From the NCBI GenBank assembly GCA_027943335.1, contig BSBK01006386.1:434001-498000 (forward strand): 64,000 bases of DNA, in the 5' to 3' direction. Under the pieces are notes generated by a model, which ran no database searches, had not been told where the DNA came from, and was given only the letters and a program-made list of their open reading frames with translations. The first letter of the stretch is position 1. Each line of letters starts with the position of its first letter. Below, piece by piece: positions 22,127 to 33,417 of this stretch. The position numbers were made by a program, and so were the translations under genes. The stretch comes from Chamaecyparis obtusa. Its lineage: Eukaryota > Streptophyta > Pinopsida > Cupressales > Cupressaceae.

Positions 22127-22462
22127 CTTAACATTAACTTCATTAATCTCCTAAAACATCCACTTGTTCATTCTAAAAGAATCAACAACTGCATTACAAG
22201 CAAGAACCATCAAATCTTGGGGAGTTTCATGATCAAAATTGAGCACGGGGGAGTTAATGGAAAATTCATAGGGAAAAGGGAGCCTACCATCCCTAATCTC
22301 ATCAAGGACCCAGTCTTTAGTATTTGGAACCGTCTGTATAGAATGCTTCTAAAAGGAAAAATCAACATGGAAACTCAGAGGCGAAGACCCCTATTTACTT
22401 TTAACAGACTTCTACTTCTTGGAAGTTCTTGGGATAGGACGCTCCTTATCCAAATAAACTAG
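22127..22462 (-). pseudogene. Possible degraded coding remnant
   Basis: On the minus strand a 112-codon frame with four stops reads like protein, with balanced composition and long open blocks between stops. The overlapping plus-strand ORF (22217-22462) is less convincing. No family recognised. It could be a remnant of a transposon ORF captured between the two direct repeats. The rest of 21280-23018 has no gene I can support. Confidence 0.2.
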
Positions 22463-22572
22463 ATCAAATTAATTTTTAGTTTCTCATTAATCCATTTTAG
22501 AGAATAACTCATTACAAACATTTCAATACTTATATCACTCATAATGACAACAAAAAAAATTATGTCCATCAA

Positions 22573-22575
<3 letters not shown>

Positions 22576-22605
<30 letters not shown>
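22576..22605 (+). repeat. (TA)15 microsatellite
   Basis: Uninterrupted TA dinucleotide run in AT-rich sequence. Confidence 0.9.
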
Positions 22606-22609
<4 letters not shown>

Positions 22610-23018
22610 AGTAGTACCTTCAATCAAATTTGTTTACATTCTTCAATATGAACATAAAAAAAAATTGCCATAAAAAACCTACTAACATACAATGACCACA
22701 TTATATGTTCTCCTTAATGTATCTCCACAATTGAATCATTCTTACCTACACATAAAGACCAAAAATTAATCTATTAAATCTGCAATAACCGATAAAAATA
22801 TAAATATAATACATAAATAAAATTATTAAATTATAAACAAAAAGCAATCATCTAATTAAATCAATTCAATTACAAAATTAATATACACAATAATATCTAT
22901 ATTATACAATTATAAAAATACAAAAAATATATATATATAAAATAAATTTATATTAAATATATACAAACAAAAATTATTATTAACTATACATTAATTTATT
23001 AATAAACAAATTTTATAC

Positions 23019-23485
23019 TACCCTTCATATATCTTCAGCCTAAGTATTGTACACGTAAATGCAAGTGCTAGTTTATAATTATCTCACCTTTACTATATAT
23101 ATATTTTTAATTTAAAGAAATCAACGTTCACACGCAACTACCAATTGCATGAAAATAATAGAAGTGGTGTACTTCAGTGTACTTCACATTCATATTCATA
23201 TATTATTCAATAGAATGCGTACTATCGATCTAATCTAAGTTTTTTCATAAATTGCAGTACAAAATATTTCCTGTAGTACAAACCATCTTCTAAATAAATT
23301 AGCAATTGCCATATCCCACACATATCTTTATCTTTGGCCCCCAATCACACACAGCATAGGCTCGATAGGAGCTACCTTGGAACACATACACAATGAATAT
23401 ACATCTACGCAGCTGTATATATTGCATTAAGAAATATGCGTTTATTCATTGTGAGCGTGTTCCCAGGTCGCCCCAGTCGATAAAT
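23019..23485 (+). repeat. Direct duplication, copy 2 (~467 bp)
   Basis: Second copy of 20834-21279, spaced 2185 bp start to start. A 10-bp local duplication (GTGTACTTCA twice, near 23166-23185) is one of the insertions relative to copy 1. Sequence right of the copy (23486-23610) differs from that right of copy 1. Confidence 0.8.
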
Positions 23486-23941
23486 CTGCTGTTATATTTT
23501 CCTTGTGATTTCGTCTTACATTTTCAGGGATTATTTTCTTCTTTTGCTGCTGTGATACTGATGGTGATTCAATTTTGCAGTTTCAGGCTTGGAAATGGTA
23601 CGAAATAAAGCTTTAAAATGTTCCATTAACCTCTTTCTTTTACCTTGAGGTTTGATTTCTATGGTGTGATTGGAATACTTTTTTATTTTTATTTTTAGTG
23701 TAGTGAAAAGGAAAGTTTTAGAGATTCAATGCATCAAAGTACCTGCTTATAGTTAGAGAGGAAGGAAAATTGAGATATAGTGATGGAAATAGAAATTAAA
23801 AATCATTGAAGATATAGGTGAGTCTTCTAATAATTAGAGGAAGGAAAGTAGAAATATATAGATGGAAATAGAAATTAAAAATAAGTGGAGATATAGTGAG
23901 AGTATTAAAAGGGATAGAAAGATATCTAATAGATAAATATC

Positions 23942-24232
23942 TAGTAGAGTTCATAGATTTAATAGGTTCTTGTACACAACAAATAAAATTAAAAATATGT
24001 AAAAATATGAAGTTACAATTTGAAAACTAAAATAAGTTAGTTTTAGAATGGATATGTTTTCAAGAGACCTAATATTATACTCATTTCTAAAAATGTAGAT
24101 AAATGTGTCAATTTACTTTGATTAATATTGTTTCTTAAATTCAAATTTTTAAGTTAAATATTTTGTCTTTTCTTTTATGATTGTGTTGCTCTTTATTATT
24201 AAATTAGTATTTAGAAAATCTAAATTATTTAA
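23942..24232 (+). repeat. Local duplication, copy 1 (~290 bp)
   Basis: Starts GTAGAGTTCATAGATTTAAT. It aligns with 24386-24655 with many substitutions. AT-rich and without coding potential. The surrounding interval 23486-25941 otherwise shows no gene. Confidence 0.65.
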
Positions 24233-24385
24233 CCCTTCATATAGAATGGTTACGTGTTTAGAAATTGTAGCTTCCAAAATGCTAAAGAACACTCCAAATT
24301 CCTCTTCGATTTGATTTTTGATGATTTTTGAGATCTGTGGTTAGATTGCACCACTCTATAAATAATTGTGAATGTGAAGTGGAAT

Positions 24386-24655
24386 CTAGAAGAGTTCATA
24401 AATTTAATAGATTATTATAGGCAACAAACAAAACTTAAAAATGTAACAAAGTAAAATTGTAATTTTGAGAACTAAGAAATAAGTTGATTTTGGAATGGTT
24501 GTGTTAAAGATGTAAATAAATAAATGTATTAATTTACTTTGGTTAGAATTTTTTCTTCAATTCAAATTTTCCAAGACAAATCTTTTATCTCTTCTCTTTT
24601 ATAATGTCAATACTCTTGTTTATTAAATAATTATTTAGAAAGTATAAATTATGTA
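24386..24655 (+). repeat. Local duplication, copy 2 (~270 bp)
   Basis: Diverged second copy of 23942-24232 in the same orientation, 444 bp to the right. Confidence 0.65.
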
Positions 24656-24765
24656 ATAACTTAAAGCACCCACTTTCTTTTTAGAAACAATAAAAAGATT
24701 TAGATAAGAGGAACACTCTGTTAGAATACATTTCCTTTATAATATATCATAAACATATCTAATTT

Positions 24766-24838
24766 CTAGATACTTTCAATCACTGCTTCAACTTCTTAGA
24801 TACTCACAATCACTGCTTCAACTTCCGAAATACTCACA
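24766..24838 (+). repeat. Short tandem repeat, ~2.5 copies of ~33 bp
   Basis: The unit AGATACT-x-x-CAATCACTGC followed by TTCAACTTC is repeated twice in full and once in part. Confidence 0.7.
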
Positions 24839-25941
24839 ATTTGTTCATTAGTAACATCTGCATAAACCTCACAACAGCATCAAAGACATATTCAATAGTG
24901 TAATCAATCCTTCATTTGCTCTGAAAAATACTCTGCATTCAGATTATCCCAAATACTTTCTGAAACACTTATGATAGGATCAGATGCAAATCAAAATCTT
25001 ACTGACAATATTTAATCAACAAACCCTCATTCATACTATACAAATAATGAATGTTTCTTTTATGCAAACATCTGCCTTTAATGATCCATTTATAAACAAT
25101 GAATGCAGATCGAAACATATTAAAAAATAAATCAGAATATCTGATGAGGATCTCTTACTGTCATTAAAAAAACAAATTCTCAAAACAGTGTGATCAGCAA
25201 CTTCTCCATGTTAGCATCTCTCCACATAAATTTCTGTAATCTTCTTCAAACATACATCTACTTCATAGATTGATCAGTTCAATTCCTTTTTACCCTCAAA
25301 ACTATTTTATACCATATCTACAACACACCATTTATCTGTTCATCGAGCATGTATAATATACAGAGAGTTTTTTATCTTATCAACCAACTTGGGTCTGTTA
25401 CAAAATTGTGAGTATCAATCACAGTTTAATTAATCATTTCTCATTACAATTCAGTTGTCTATATGTTCAACACAAAACAGGTACAAGAACACATATTCTT
25501 ATCATCAAATCCTTTCTTATGAGGTAAAAAATCAACAATTATAATCTCCAATGGTCTTCCTACATCAAAATGGATAAACTGTCTTGTAAACCCAATGCTT
25601 TTCTTTTGTTTTATCATGAATATCATCAATTTAAAGAATGATATTTTTAAACAAATGAAAAATGTTCTGATTAACATGTGTCATTCTGTCCTAACGACCA
25701 TTAACAAACCAAAATGATTTGAAGGTAAACAAGTAACTATCATTTTAGTTTGCTCCGAACATAATTAGTTAATCCATATATAAAGAGCATTCTTTGAAGC
25801 TCGATCAATGACAAAGATTTGTCAAGATACTAATTAGTTTCCATTAACTGACACCATTGTTGTGAATCCATTCTTTTTCGATTTGTGGATATCTTCAGTT
25901 TTTCTATCACCATAAGAATCTCCTGTCGCCAAGTGATAGGA

Positions 25942-26263
25942 TGTCATAATCCGATCTAGTTTCCCTGGAATTTAGGACTTTTTAGTAACTTTTTGTTGAC
26001 TTTTGTTGACTTGGTCGAGTGTGTATCTACATGGAATAAATGTTTTAGACATAGTTATTATTATGTTTCTTTTAATTAGTATATGAAATAAATTGATGTA
26101 AATGGAAAATGATGTTATGTATGGAAATTGAAATATTTTATGAAATGTCGTTTAATGATTATTGATGAATTGGAAATATTAAATATGTTTTGTAAACAAG
26201 TTATGCATTTTAATTTCGATTATAGATTTAATGGGACTAACCTACTGATGAGCAATTGAGTGT
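25942..26263 (+). repeat. 5' LTR fragment of the plus-strand chromovirus
   Basis: Begins TGTCATAATCCGATC. It matches 29471-29802 until a shared GCAATTGAGTGTA, then jumps straight into protease coding sequence. That is the breakpoint of a deletion removing the LTR end, PBS, gag and the start of pol. Confidence 0.85.
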
Positions 26264-26582
26264 AGCTTGTAGCGAGATTGAACTTCCCAATTTTCAAACG
26301 CAAGTAAACCTGTATGTTGCACCTTTAGGTTCCTATGATGTCATTTTGGGCATCAATTGGCTAACAGAACATAAGGCTATAGTAAACTGCAAGGACAAAT
26401 TAGTTGAATGCCTAGATGATACAGGTAATCCTATAGTACTTTTTGGTGTGAAAAGATCTTTTGAGCTTAGACGTATATCTGCCATGCAATTGAAAAAGGC
26501 AAAAAGAAAGGGATGTGTGATGTATGTGGCTTATGTCAAAGATCTTGACACTCCTAGTTTAGAAGATTTCCCTATTCTGTAG
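26241..26582 (+). pseudogene. Chromovirus protease, C-terminal part
   Basis: The open frame starts at the deletion junction and gives the back half of a retropepsin: the V-I-L-G-I-N-W-L motif lies at about 26340-26360. The catalytic D-S/T-G triplet is absent, lost in the deletion. Stop at 26580 (TAG), then a short conserved P-E-L-P-P linker with two more stops leading to RT. Confidence 0.75.
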
Positions 26583-27455
26583 GAGGTCAATGATGTTTTT
26601 TCAGAAGAATTACCCGAGTTACCTCCGAAGAGGATTTGATTTCTCAATTGATGTAATGCCTGGAACTGAGCCTTAATCCAAGGCTCCATATCATATGACC
26701 ACCACTGAAATGTATGAGTTAAAAATGCAGTTGTAAGAACTCATGGATAAAGGGTTCATTCACTCTAGTGTATCACCATGGGGAGCTCCAGTGATCTTTG
26801 TGAAGAAGGATGGTACCTTACAATTGTGCATAGACTATAGAATGCTCAATAAGGTGACCATTAAGAATAGATATCCTCTACCACGAATAGATGAACTATT
26901 CGATCAAATGAAGGGAGAAATTGTGTTCTCTAAAATTGATTTGCGATCTAGATATTATCAACTTCAAATCAAAGAGGAGGACATATCCAAAAAAACTTTC
27001 TGGACATGGAAGGACATTATGAGTTTTTTGTCTTACTTTTTGGATTGACAAATGCTCTTGCAACATTTATGAACTTGATGAATAGTGTGTTCAGGGATTG
27101 TCTGGATAAGTTTGTAGAGATATTCATTGATGACATTTTGATTTATTCCAAGAATATGGAGGAACATTTGCGAATAGTTTTACAACGTCTGAGAGACAAT
27201 AATTTGTGTGGAAAACTATTGAAGTGTTCTTTCTACAAAAAAAAGATTCAATATTTGGGTCATATCATTTCTACAGATGGAATTGTAGTAGATCCTATTA
27301 AGATTAAAGTCATTCTTGAGTGGCCAACTCCTCAGAATGTGAGTGAAGTTAGAAGCTTCATGGAACTTGCAGGTTATTACAAGAAATTTGTGGAGAGATT
27401 CTCCAAGATAGAAACATCTATTACATCCCTTCAAAGGAAAGGGAAGAGATATTAG
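26583..27455 (+). pseudogene. Chromovirus reverse transcriptase
   Basis: Motifs in order: G-F-I-x-x-S-x-S-P-W-G-A-P-V at about 26750, L-x-x-C-I-D-Y-R at about 26820, F-S-K-I-D-L-R at about 26930, G-L-T-N-A at about 27045, catalytic F-I-D-D at about 27124-27135, and the L-G-H-I-I-S and Y-Y-K-K-F-V thumb motifs. A frame change lies between 27006 and 27048. Ends at TAG 27453. Inactive because of the breaks, though the catalytic Asp pair survives. Confidence 0.85.
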
Positions 27456-27960
27456 TGGAATGATATATGTGAGATAACATTCCAGTTGTTGAAACAAAAG
27501 CTCACATCTGCAACTATCTTGATCATACCAGATCCTAATGGGCACTAAATACAATTATCACCAATGCTTAAGGTGAAGGTCTTGGTGGTGTGCTTATGCA
27601 AGATGGTAAGGTAGTAGCTTACGAGTCATGGAAGTTGAAGAAGTATGAAGTTAACTATTCACCTCATGACTTAGAATTGGCTGCAATTATGCATGCATTA
27701 GTGACGTGGAGACATTACCTTTTAGGTTAGCTGTTTGAGTTGAAGACAAATCATGTTGGACTTTGTTATATCTTGACACAGCCTAATATCAATGCTAGAC
27801 AAAGATGTTGGTTGGAGTTTTTGAGTGAGTGTGATTTCATAATTGAGTACATCAAAGGGAAAGTGAATAGAGTAGTTGATGCTCTAAGAAGAACAAGGCA
27901 CATATCTACTATTTCTACATCTAGAACATGAGTGAGAGAGCATGTGCTATATAATATTTT
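27456..27960 (+). pseudogene. Chromovirus RNase H
   Basis: The block matching 20711-20814 is followed by a shifted frame holding [17 protein letters not shown] and W-R-H-Y-L-L. The T-D-A position appears as T-N-A, losing the first catalytic Asp. The end motif N-A-R-Q-R-C-W and a decayed D-A-L-R-R follow at 27790-27890. Confidence 0.75.
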
Positions 27961-28059
27961 AGGTGGCATGACCATTATGAAAAGGTCAAATCCGATTTAC
28001 TTTCAGATCCATCAGATCATCATTTTGATAGATATACTTTTGATGACGATGGTATCATG

Positions 28060-29385
28060 AGATACAAAGACAGGATGTATATTTGGGCAACCGAGAGGGG
28101 TTGAGGAAGTTTGTTTTATAGGGGATGCACTACACTCCATTTTCAAGACATCCAGGGGTAAACAAGATGATTACTGATTTGGGGCCATTATATTTTTGGC
28201 TAGGGCTAAAGCAAGATGTGATAGCTTTTGTAGCCCAATGTTTAGAATGTCAGTGAGTTAAGGCTGAACATGTCCACCCAGTAGGACTTTTGTACCCACA
28301 TGATATACTAGAGTACAAATGCCAAGTCATCAGCATGGATTTTATCTAGGGGTTACCCATGACATGGCACATACATGATGTAATCTTGGGTTTAGTTGAT
28401 AAACTAACCAAGGTAGCTCACTTTATTTGAGGGAGCTCGAGAGATGGATCTTTGGCTTTGGCCAAGAATTTTGTTCAAGAGATTTTTAGATTGCACGGAG
28501 TACTTGAGACCATTATATCCAATAGAGACACTTGGATGACATCAAGGTTTTGGACAACCTTGAATTCTTTTTTGGTTACTCGATTGAATTTTAGCACTGC
28601 TTATCATCTGTAGAAAGATGGATAAACTGAGGGAGTAAATAAGGTCATTGAGGATTTACTCCATATGTATTGCATGGATCAGTAGTATAAGTGGGAAGAG
28701 TATCTTCCATTGGTAGATTTTGCTTACAACAACTCTTACCATGCTTCTTTGGGAATGACACCATTCAAGGAACTTTATGGATGAAAGTGTCGCACTCCTA
28801 TTAGTTGGGATCGAGTAGAGAACATGATCATTATTGGTCCTAATATGTTGAGAGAGATGGAAGAGTAGATGAATCTAATTTGAGCATGACTGAAAGAAGT
28901 CGTTGATAGACAAAAGAGTTATGTAGATAGGAAATACACTTTCAGATAGATTCAGGAAGGCGACAAGGTGTTTATGCATGTGAGACCACATAAGAGCTCA
29001 ATTTATTTTGGCAAGTCTTCAAAGATTGCATGGAGATATGTGGGTCCATTTGATGTTTGGGAGGTTATCAACCCTATTGCCTACAGACTTGTTTACCATC
29101 CGCTCTTGCCCGAATCCATAATGTTTTTCATGTTTCTTTGTTGAAGCCCTACCATCTAGATGTATCTCATATCCTAGATTGGCGTGCATTATAGGTTTAG
29201 GATTTGGGGGTGGTGTTGGTGCAGACTACCCACCACATTGATCTATGTACTATCAAGGTGCGCAAAAGGAATGTAGTTTAGTATAAGGTCAAGTGGGACC
29301 AGTTCTTTGTTGACAATGCTACTTGGGAGGATGCAAAAGACATGCATAGATCATTTCTGCAATTATTTTCTTACTTTATTTTTTT
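28060..29385 (+). pseudogene. Chromovirus integrase with chromodomain
   Basis: The H-H-C-C region (about 28120-28260) and core follow the minus-strand copy closely. The first Asp (V-D-K) and the Glu (T-E-G) remain, but the middle S-D-K-D reads S-N-R-D, so the DDE triad is broken by a G-to-A change. At least a dozen stops, most at Gln or Trp positions. The chromodomain at about 29215-29360 keeps Y-K-V-K-W and N-A-T-W-E-D-A-K-D. Confidence 0.85.
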
Positions 29386-29470
29386 TATGTTTATGTTTTT
29401 AGCTTTGTATGGACATATTTATATGCTTTCATAAGACATTGGGTTGATGTCTCCTCTTAGAGTGGAGGCA

Positions 29471-30229
29471 TGTCATAACCCGATCTAGCTTCCCTGGTAT
29501 TTAGGACTTTTTAGCGACTTTTTGGTGACTTATGTTGCCTTGGTCGAGTGTGTATCGACCCAAGTCATATGGAATAAATGTTTTAGACATAGTTATTATT
29601 ATGTTTCTTTCAATTATATTATGAAATAAATTTATGTAAATGAAAAATGATATTATGTATGGAAATTGAAATTCTTTATGAAATGTCATTTAATGATTAT
29701 TGATGAATTGGAAATATTAAATATGTTTTGTAAATGAGTTATGCATTTTCATTTTGATTGTGGATTTAATGAGACTAACCTACTAATGAGCAATTGAGTG
29801 TAAGCGTGTTTGACAAGAGACAGATGGAAATGTGATTGAGGTAGATAAATTTATCTTCTTCACAGGGATAGATCAGAAAATTTGGTCGCAAACACACACC
29901 ACTTAGTTTTTTTTAAATTATTTAATGAATTTTGACTCTCTTTCTCATAAAATTGAATTCTTGAGAAAAATTTATTGTGTTAAAAATAATCTTATTCTTT
30001 TGGGGAGTGAAGAAATTCATTTGATTTCATTTTATTTGTTAGAATTGATAAATAAATAAATTAGCAAATTGAATTATTTATAGTCTTTTTATTAAAGTAA
30101 ATACATATTAAATAGTGTATTTATACATGTATTTATATATGCTCTATCCTTTTTGAAATTGGATTAGATAACTTTCTAAACATTTAACGAAAAGTTTTCA
30201 CTTATGTGCGAGTTATTGTTGGGACAGTT
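29471..30229 (+). repeat. 3' LTR (left part) of the plus-strand chromovirus
   Basis: A purine-rich AGAGTGGAGGCA precedes TGTCATAACCCGATC at 29471. The first 330 bp match the 5' fragment, and 29800-29900 match the minus-strand copy at 18540-18620. The LTR end is not located; element B interrupts it or its flank at 30230. Confidence 0.75.
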
Positions 30230-30234
30230 AACTT
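30230..30234 (+). repeat. Target-site duplication of element B, left (AACTT)
   Basis: AACTT directly precedes the 5' LTR and is repeated directly after the 3' LTR at 45116-45120. Five bp is the size gypsy integrases leave. Confidence 0.95.
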
Positions 30235-31217
30235 TGTAATACCCCAACATTGGCACCTAATAATTTCAATCAATTTTGGTGCATTTTCTTCAATTTCATA
30301 TCATCAAAGTCCTATTTTACTAGGCAATTGTCTCTCTCCTACCTGACTTTATTTTGACTTGATGTCAATTGCAAAAACCCTAATTTGCATTAATCTCACA
30401 ATATAATTAATTCCTAAGTTTTCAACTTTATCAGCTAAATAATCCCTATGATAAATTGATTTAATTCTAAAGTCCTAAGTGCTTTAAATTAAATTAAAAA
30501 TCCACCCCCTTTAGCTAATACACATAAAATGAATTAATTTTATTTAGTTATTTGAATGGACACCTCTTTATTTGAATTTAATAATTCAAATTACTCGAAG
30601 AGTCACCCATACGTGGCAATAATTCATTCTCTTAATTAAATAAATCTTTCAATATTTGTCTCAATTGGAAATGAAGAGTCAACCGTTTCATTTTAAGAAC
30701 CTCTTCATTCTCTCCCCGGGCTTGTCTATATAATGAACCTTCTTCCTCATTTGAAAAGAGGACAAATTGAAAGCACATAAACTATAGTGAATTTTTGTCT
30801 CAACTATTTCATATTTTCAAAGCTTTTATTGCATAATTAGTTTAATTCTCATTTTAGTGTTAATTACATTCTCATAGTAGATTAATTTGCTTATTGTTAT
30901 TAGCCTAATTGCACATTTCTTTCAAGTTTTTAGATTAATTGCATCTTCATTCTTAGATTTAATTGCATATTCATCTTAGCTTAATTTCATTTTGTTCAAT
31001 CTTTCATGCTTTTAAATCCTCCATCTTAGTTTGGTCTAATGGTTGTTGGCTCTCCAATCTGAGAGTAATTAAACACCCCAACTAATTAGGATGCAATAGG
31101 TCGAATCGATAGAATCATGCGAATGGGTAACTCATAGTCAATTTTGTGATTCGATAATCGAGCAATGACTATGTTGTGTCGATGGCTAGATTAGAGGTCC
31201 ACGTTCAACTATAAACA
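30235..31217 (+). repeat. 5' LTR of element B
   Basis: TG at 30235 to CA at 31216-31217, 983 bp, the same length as the 3' LTR. Promoter TATATAA at 30727-30733. No indels relative to the partner in my alignment, only substitutions, of which most are transitions. Confidence 0.95.
30727..30733 (+). promoter_or_regulatory. TATA box of the element B LTR
   Basis: TATATAA at LTR position 493. The same motif at the same offset is at 44625-44631 in the 3' LTR, unchanged between copies. Confidence 0.6.
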
Positions 31218-31220
31218 TTC

Positions 31221-31238
31221 TGGCGCCCACCGTGGGGC
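31221..31238 (+). promoter_or_regulatory. Primer-binding site of element B
   Basis: TGGCGCCCACCGTGGGGC begins 3 bp after the LTR. A PBS of this type is common in plant Tat-group elements as I recall; I do not assign the tRNA. Confidence 0.8.
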
Positions 31239-33417
31239 AGAAAAATTGATTTTTGGCCTCATCAATCTCAAACTTTTTTTAAAAAAAATTCTGCAATTTG
31301 TCGTACATCCATACTTCTTTGTGTACAAAATTTCGTGTGAGATTTATGAGCATACCATGTGAATTTTTTCTCCCTATAGCACTCTCTCGCGCAGTCCCTG
31401 GTAATTTCTCACACGCAATGCTACACTTTCTCACATGAAGTTTTACTGTCAGACATTTACGATTTCCAGATTCTGCAATTTACTATTATTATTTTTTTTG
31501 ACATTTACCTTCTACTGTTGCTTTCATATCTCTGTTTCTGTCACAGCATAACAATGGTCTATAGGTTGCTTTGTCGAAGATCATAAAACTTGCTAATAGT
31601 TTTCTTGCAGGACGATCGCTAAAGATCATTTTAAAAAGGTTATGTTTGTTTTCTTGCTTTCATTCACATAGTCTAACTAGGGCTCTGGTAAAATTTCTTA
31701 AGGGTCTTGATAGCAAAGTAGGGGAATAGGCTCTTCATTATGTAGAAGTGATGCCCATGGATGCAACTGAGACCCAGATGTTGCTAGAATGATGGATACC
31801 TAGGGAAGCGGGGAAAGGTAGTGAATCTTTAGCACTTCTACTTGTTAGGGGATTATGCTCTTCTCTCCTTGAGAGAACCAAAAACCCAAAAGCTTGTAGA
31901 TCTTGTGGAGTGAAGCTGACTCGGTGATGAATATGCTTGATGTGTTTGGGTAAGGTGAAGAGGTAGAGAAGTATTCTCTTCTCTCTTTGAGAGAATCAAA
32001 AAATCCAACCCTCGAATCCAAGCCAAGTTGTGTCACCTTTAGAGGGCCTACCAGAAGTTGAACCTCCAAGAACGACCCAAGTGAGTACATACCTATCTCC
32101 GATGATTCCACCTCACTATAATAGAGAATTCTTTTTTGATTATAAAGACTCCAAAGCCATGTTAGATTCCTTCTCATGATTTTGACTATCATCTTGAGAA
32201 GGCCTTGTCTATTGTATTGAGTGGCACCACTCCTAGCCTTGCTTGTAGGGGTGTATGACTTTCAAGTGTTGGTGTGGCTGCGAGGTCCTAGCCCTATATC
32301 AGGGGCACCAAAGGTTAGTGTGAATGGAAGCCCACTAAAAACTTTCCCTAGTTAGTTGCCTACCTAGTTCACCTCTGAAAGGAGTCATAATCTTTGCGCA
32401 GGGAGGGGGAAGAATCTCTCCCATCGATTCGCACCATAGGCATGCACCTAGATGCTTGAAGGTGGTATATGACATTGACCCCTACAACAAGGGTAACCTT
32501 TGAACATATACTATTGAGTCCTTGGAAAAACCAAAAACACGGGCGCCCTCTAGGGGGTGACAGTTGTGTGAGGTTCACCCATGCACATAAGCAGTGGGGC
32601 AAAGGTTTTGTCTTCTCACCATTTTTTTTGTAGGAATAACTATGTGTTTGCTATCGAGTCTTAAACTTGTCCAATCATGATTAAACAAAGACTCCCATGA
32701 TACTACCAAGTTGCTTTGTCCTTGGTAGGTCTGTTAACGACTACTTGTATCACAACTGCTTGATCTAAACCTTCATGTTTGTAAATGAATGCTTGAAACC
32801 CTCAAATTGAGATTATTGATTAAACTATCCTTCAAACCTATCTGGAAACTAGATTTTCAGTCAAAAAATGGTTCACACTGTGCCTCAAAACTTGACTTTT
32901 TATCTCGAAAACTATGTCAAAACTGTTAGACTTTAACTTTTTCCTGTGCGAAGTTTCACATTTCAGAGCACTTTCTCTCGTGCAATTTCATTCTTTTGCA
33001 TGAATTTTTGTGTTCTCTCACATGACCTAGTACTTTCTCGCGTGAACCTATACCTAGATTTCAAAAATAGAGACTAAATTCCCATTGACTGGTCAAACTT
33101 TTTCTTGATTTGCTTTTTGTTTGAGGTCTGTTTATCTATTTTCCTATCGTTCACTGTCAGAAACTAAGTGTATCAAACTAAGAATCAATCGATTATTGCT
33201 TTGACTTGTGTTGTCTCTCACTTGTTTATCTTATCTCTTTGTGCTTTTGTACCTTATGTCATGATATTCTTATCTCAGCTATTCTAGCCACCTCTTTTGA
33301 TGATTCTACCAGGTCCACATCTTGCATCTTGGCTGTTCTAGCCTTTATCTCCTTTTCTCTTTCTTAGAGATAGAGTTTTAGCATTATTCCGAGTCTTCTC
33401 TTGTCACATCTTCATCT
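31239..33417 (+). other. Long untranslated leader of element B
   Basis: No supported gene. It contains two clusters of a roughly 20-22-bp-spaced motif, CTCGCGCA or CTCACATGAA, at 31386, 31408, 31430 and at 32944, 32977, 32995, 33017, 33037. Small minus-strand ORFs here (31845-32192, 32369-32602) have no domain and are treated as chance. Confidence 0.6.

Larger units (their letters stand above)
25942..30229 (+). mobile_element. Plus-strand chromovirus (gypsy), internally deleted, 3' LTR split by element B
   Basis: LTR sequence at 25942-26263 is repeated at 29471-29802, with protease-RT-RH-integrase-chromodomain between. The rest of the 5' LTR, gag and the protease active site are missing. The 3' LTR and flank run into the element B insertion at 30230-30234 and presumably resume at 45121. 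Same family as the minus-strand piece at 18540-20710. Confidence 0.85.

Noticed and set aside
20834..23485. Direct repeats as LTRs of a small retrotransposon
   Set aside because: Ends are not TG/CA, no PBS or PPT next to them, no target duplication seen.
23480..23620. Possible small host exon with splice-like TTTTCAG and TTTTGCAG
   Set aside because: Only motif-level splice signals, no conserved frame or domain.
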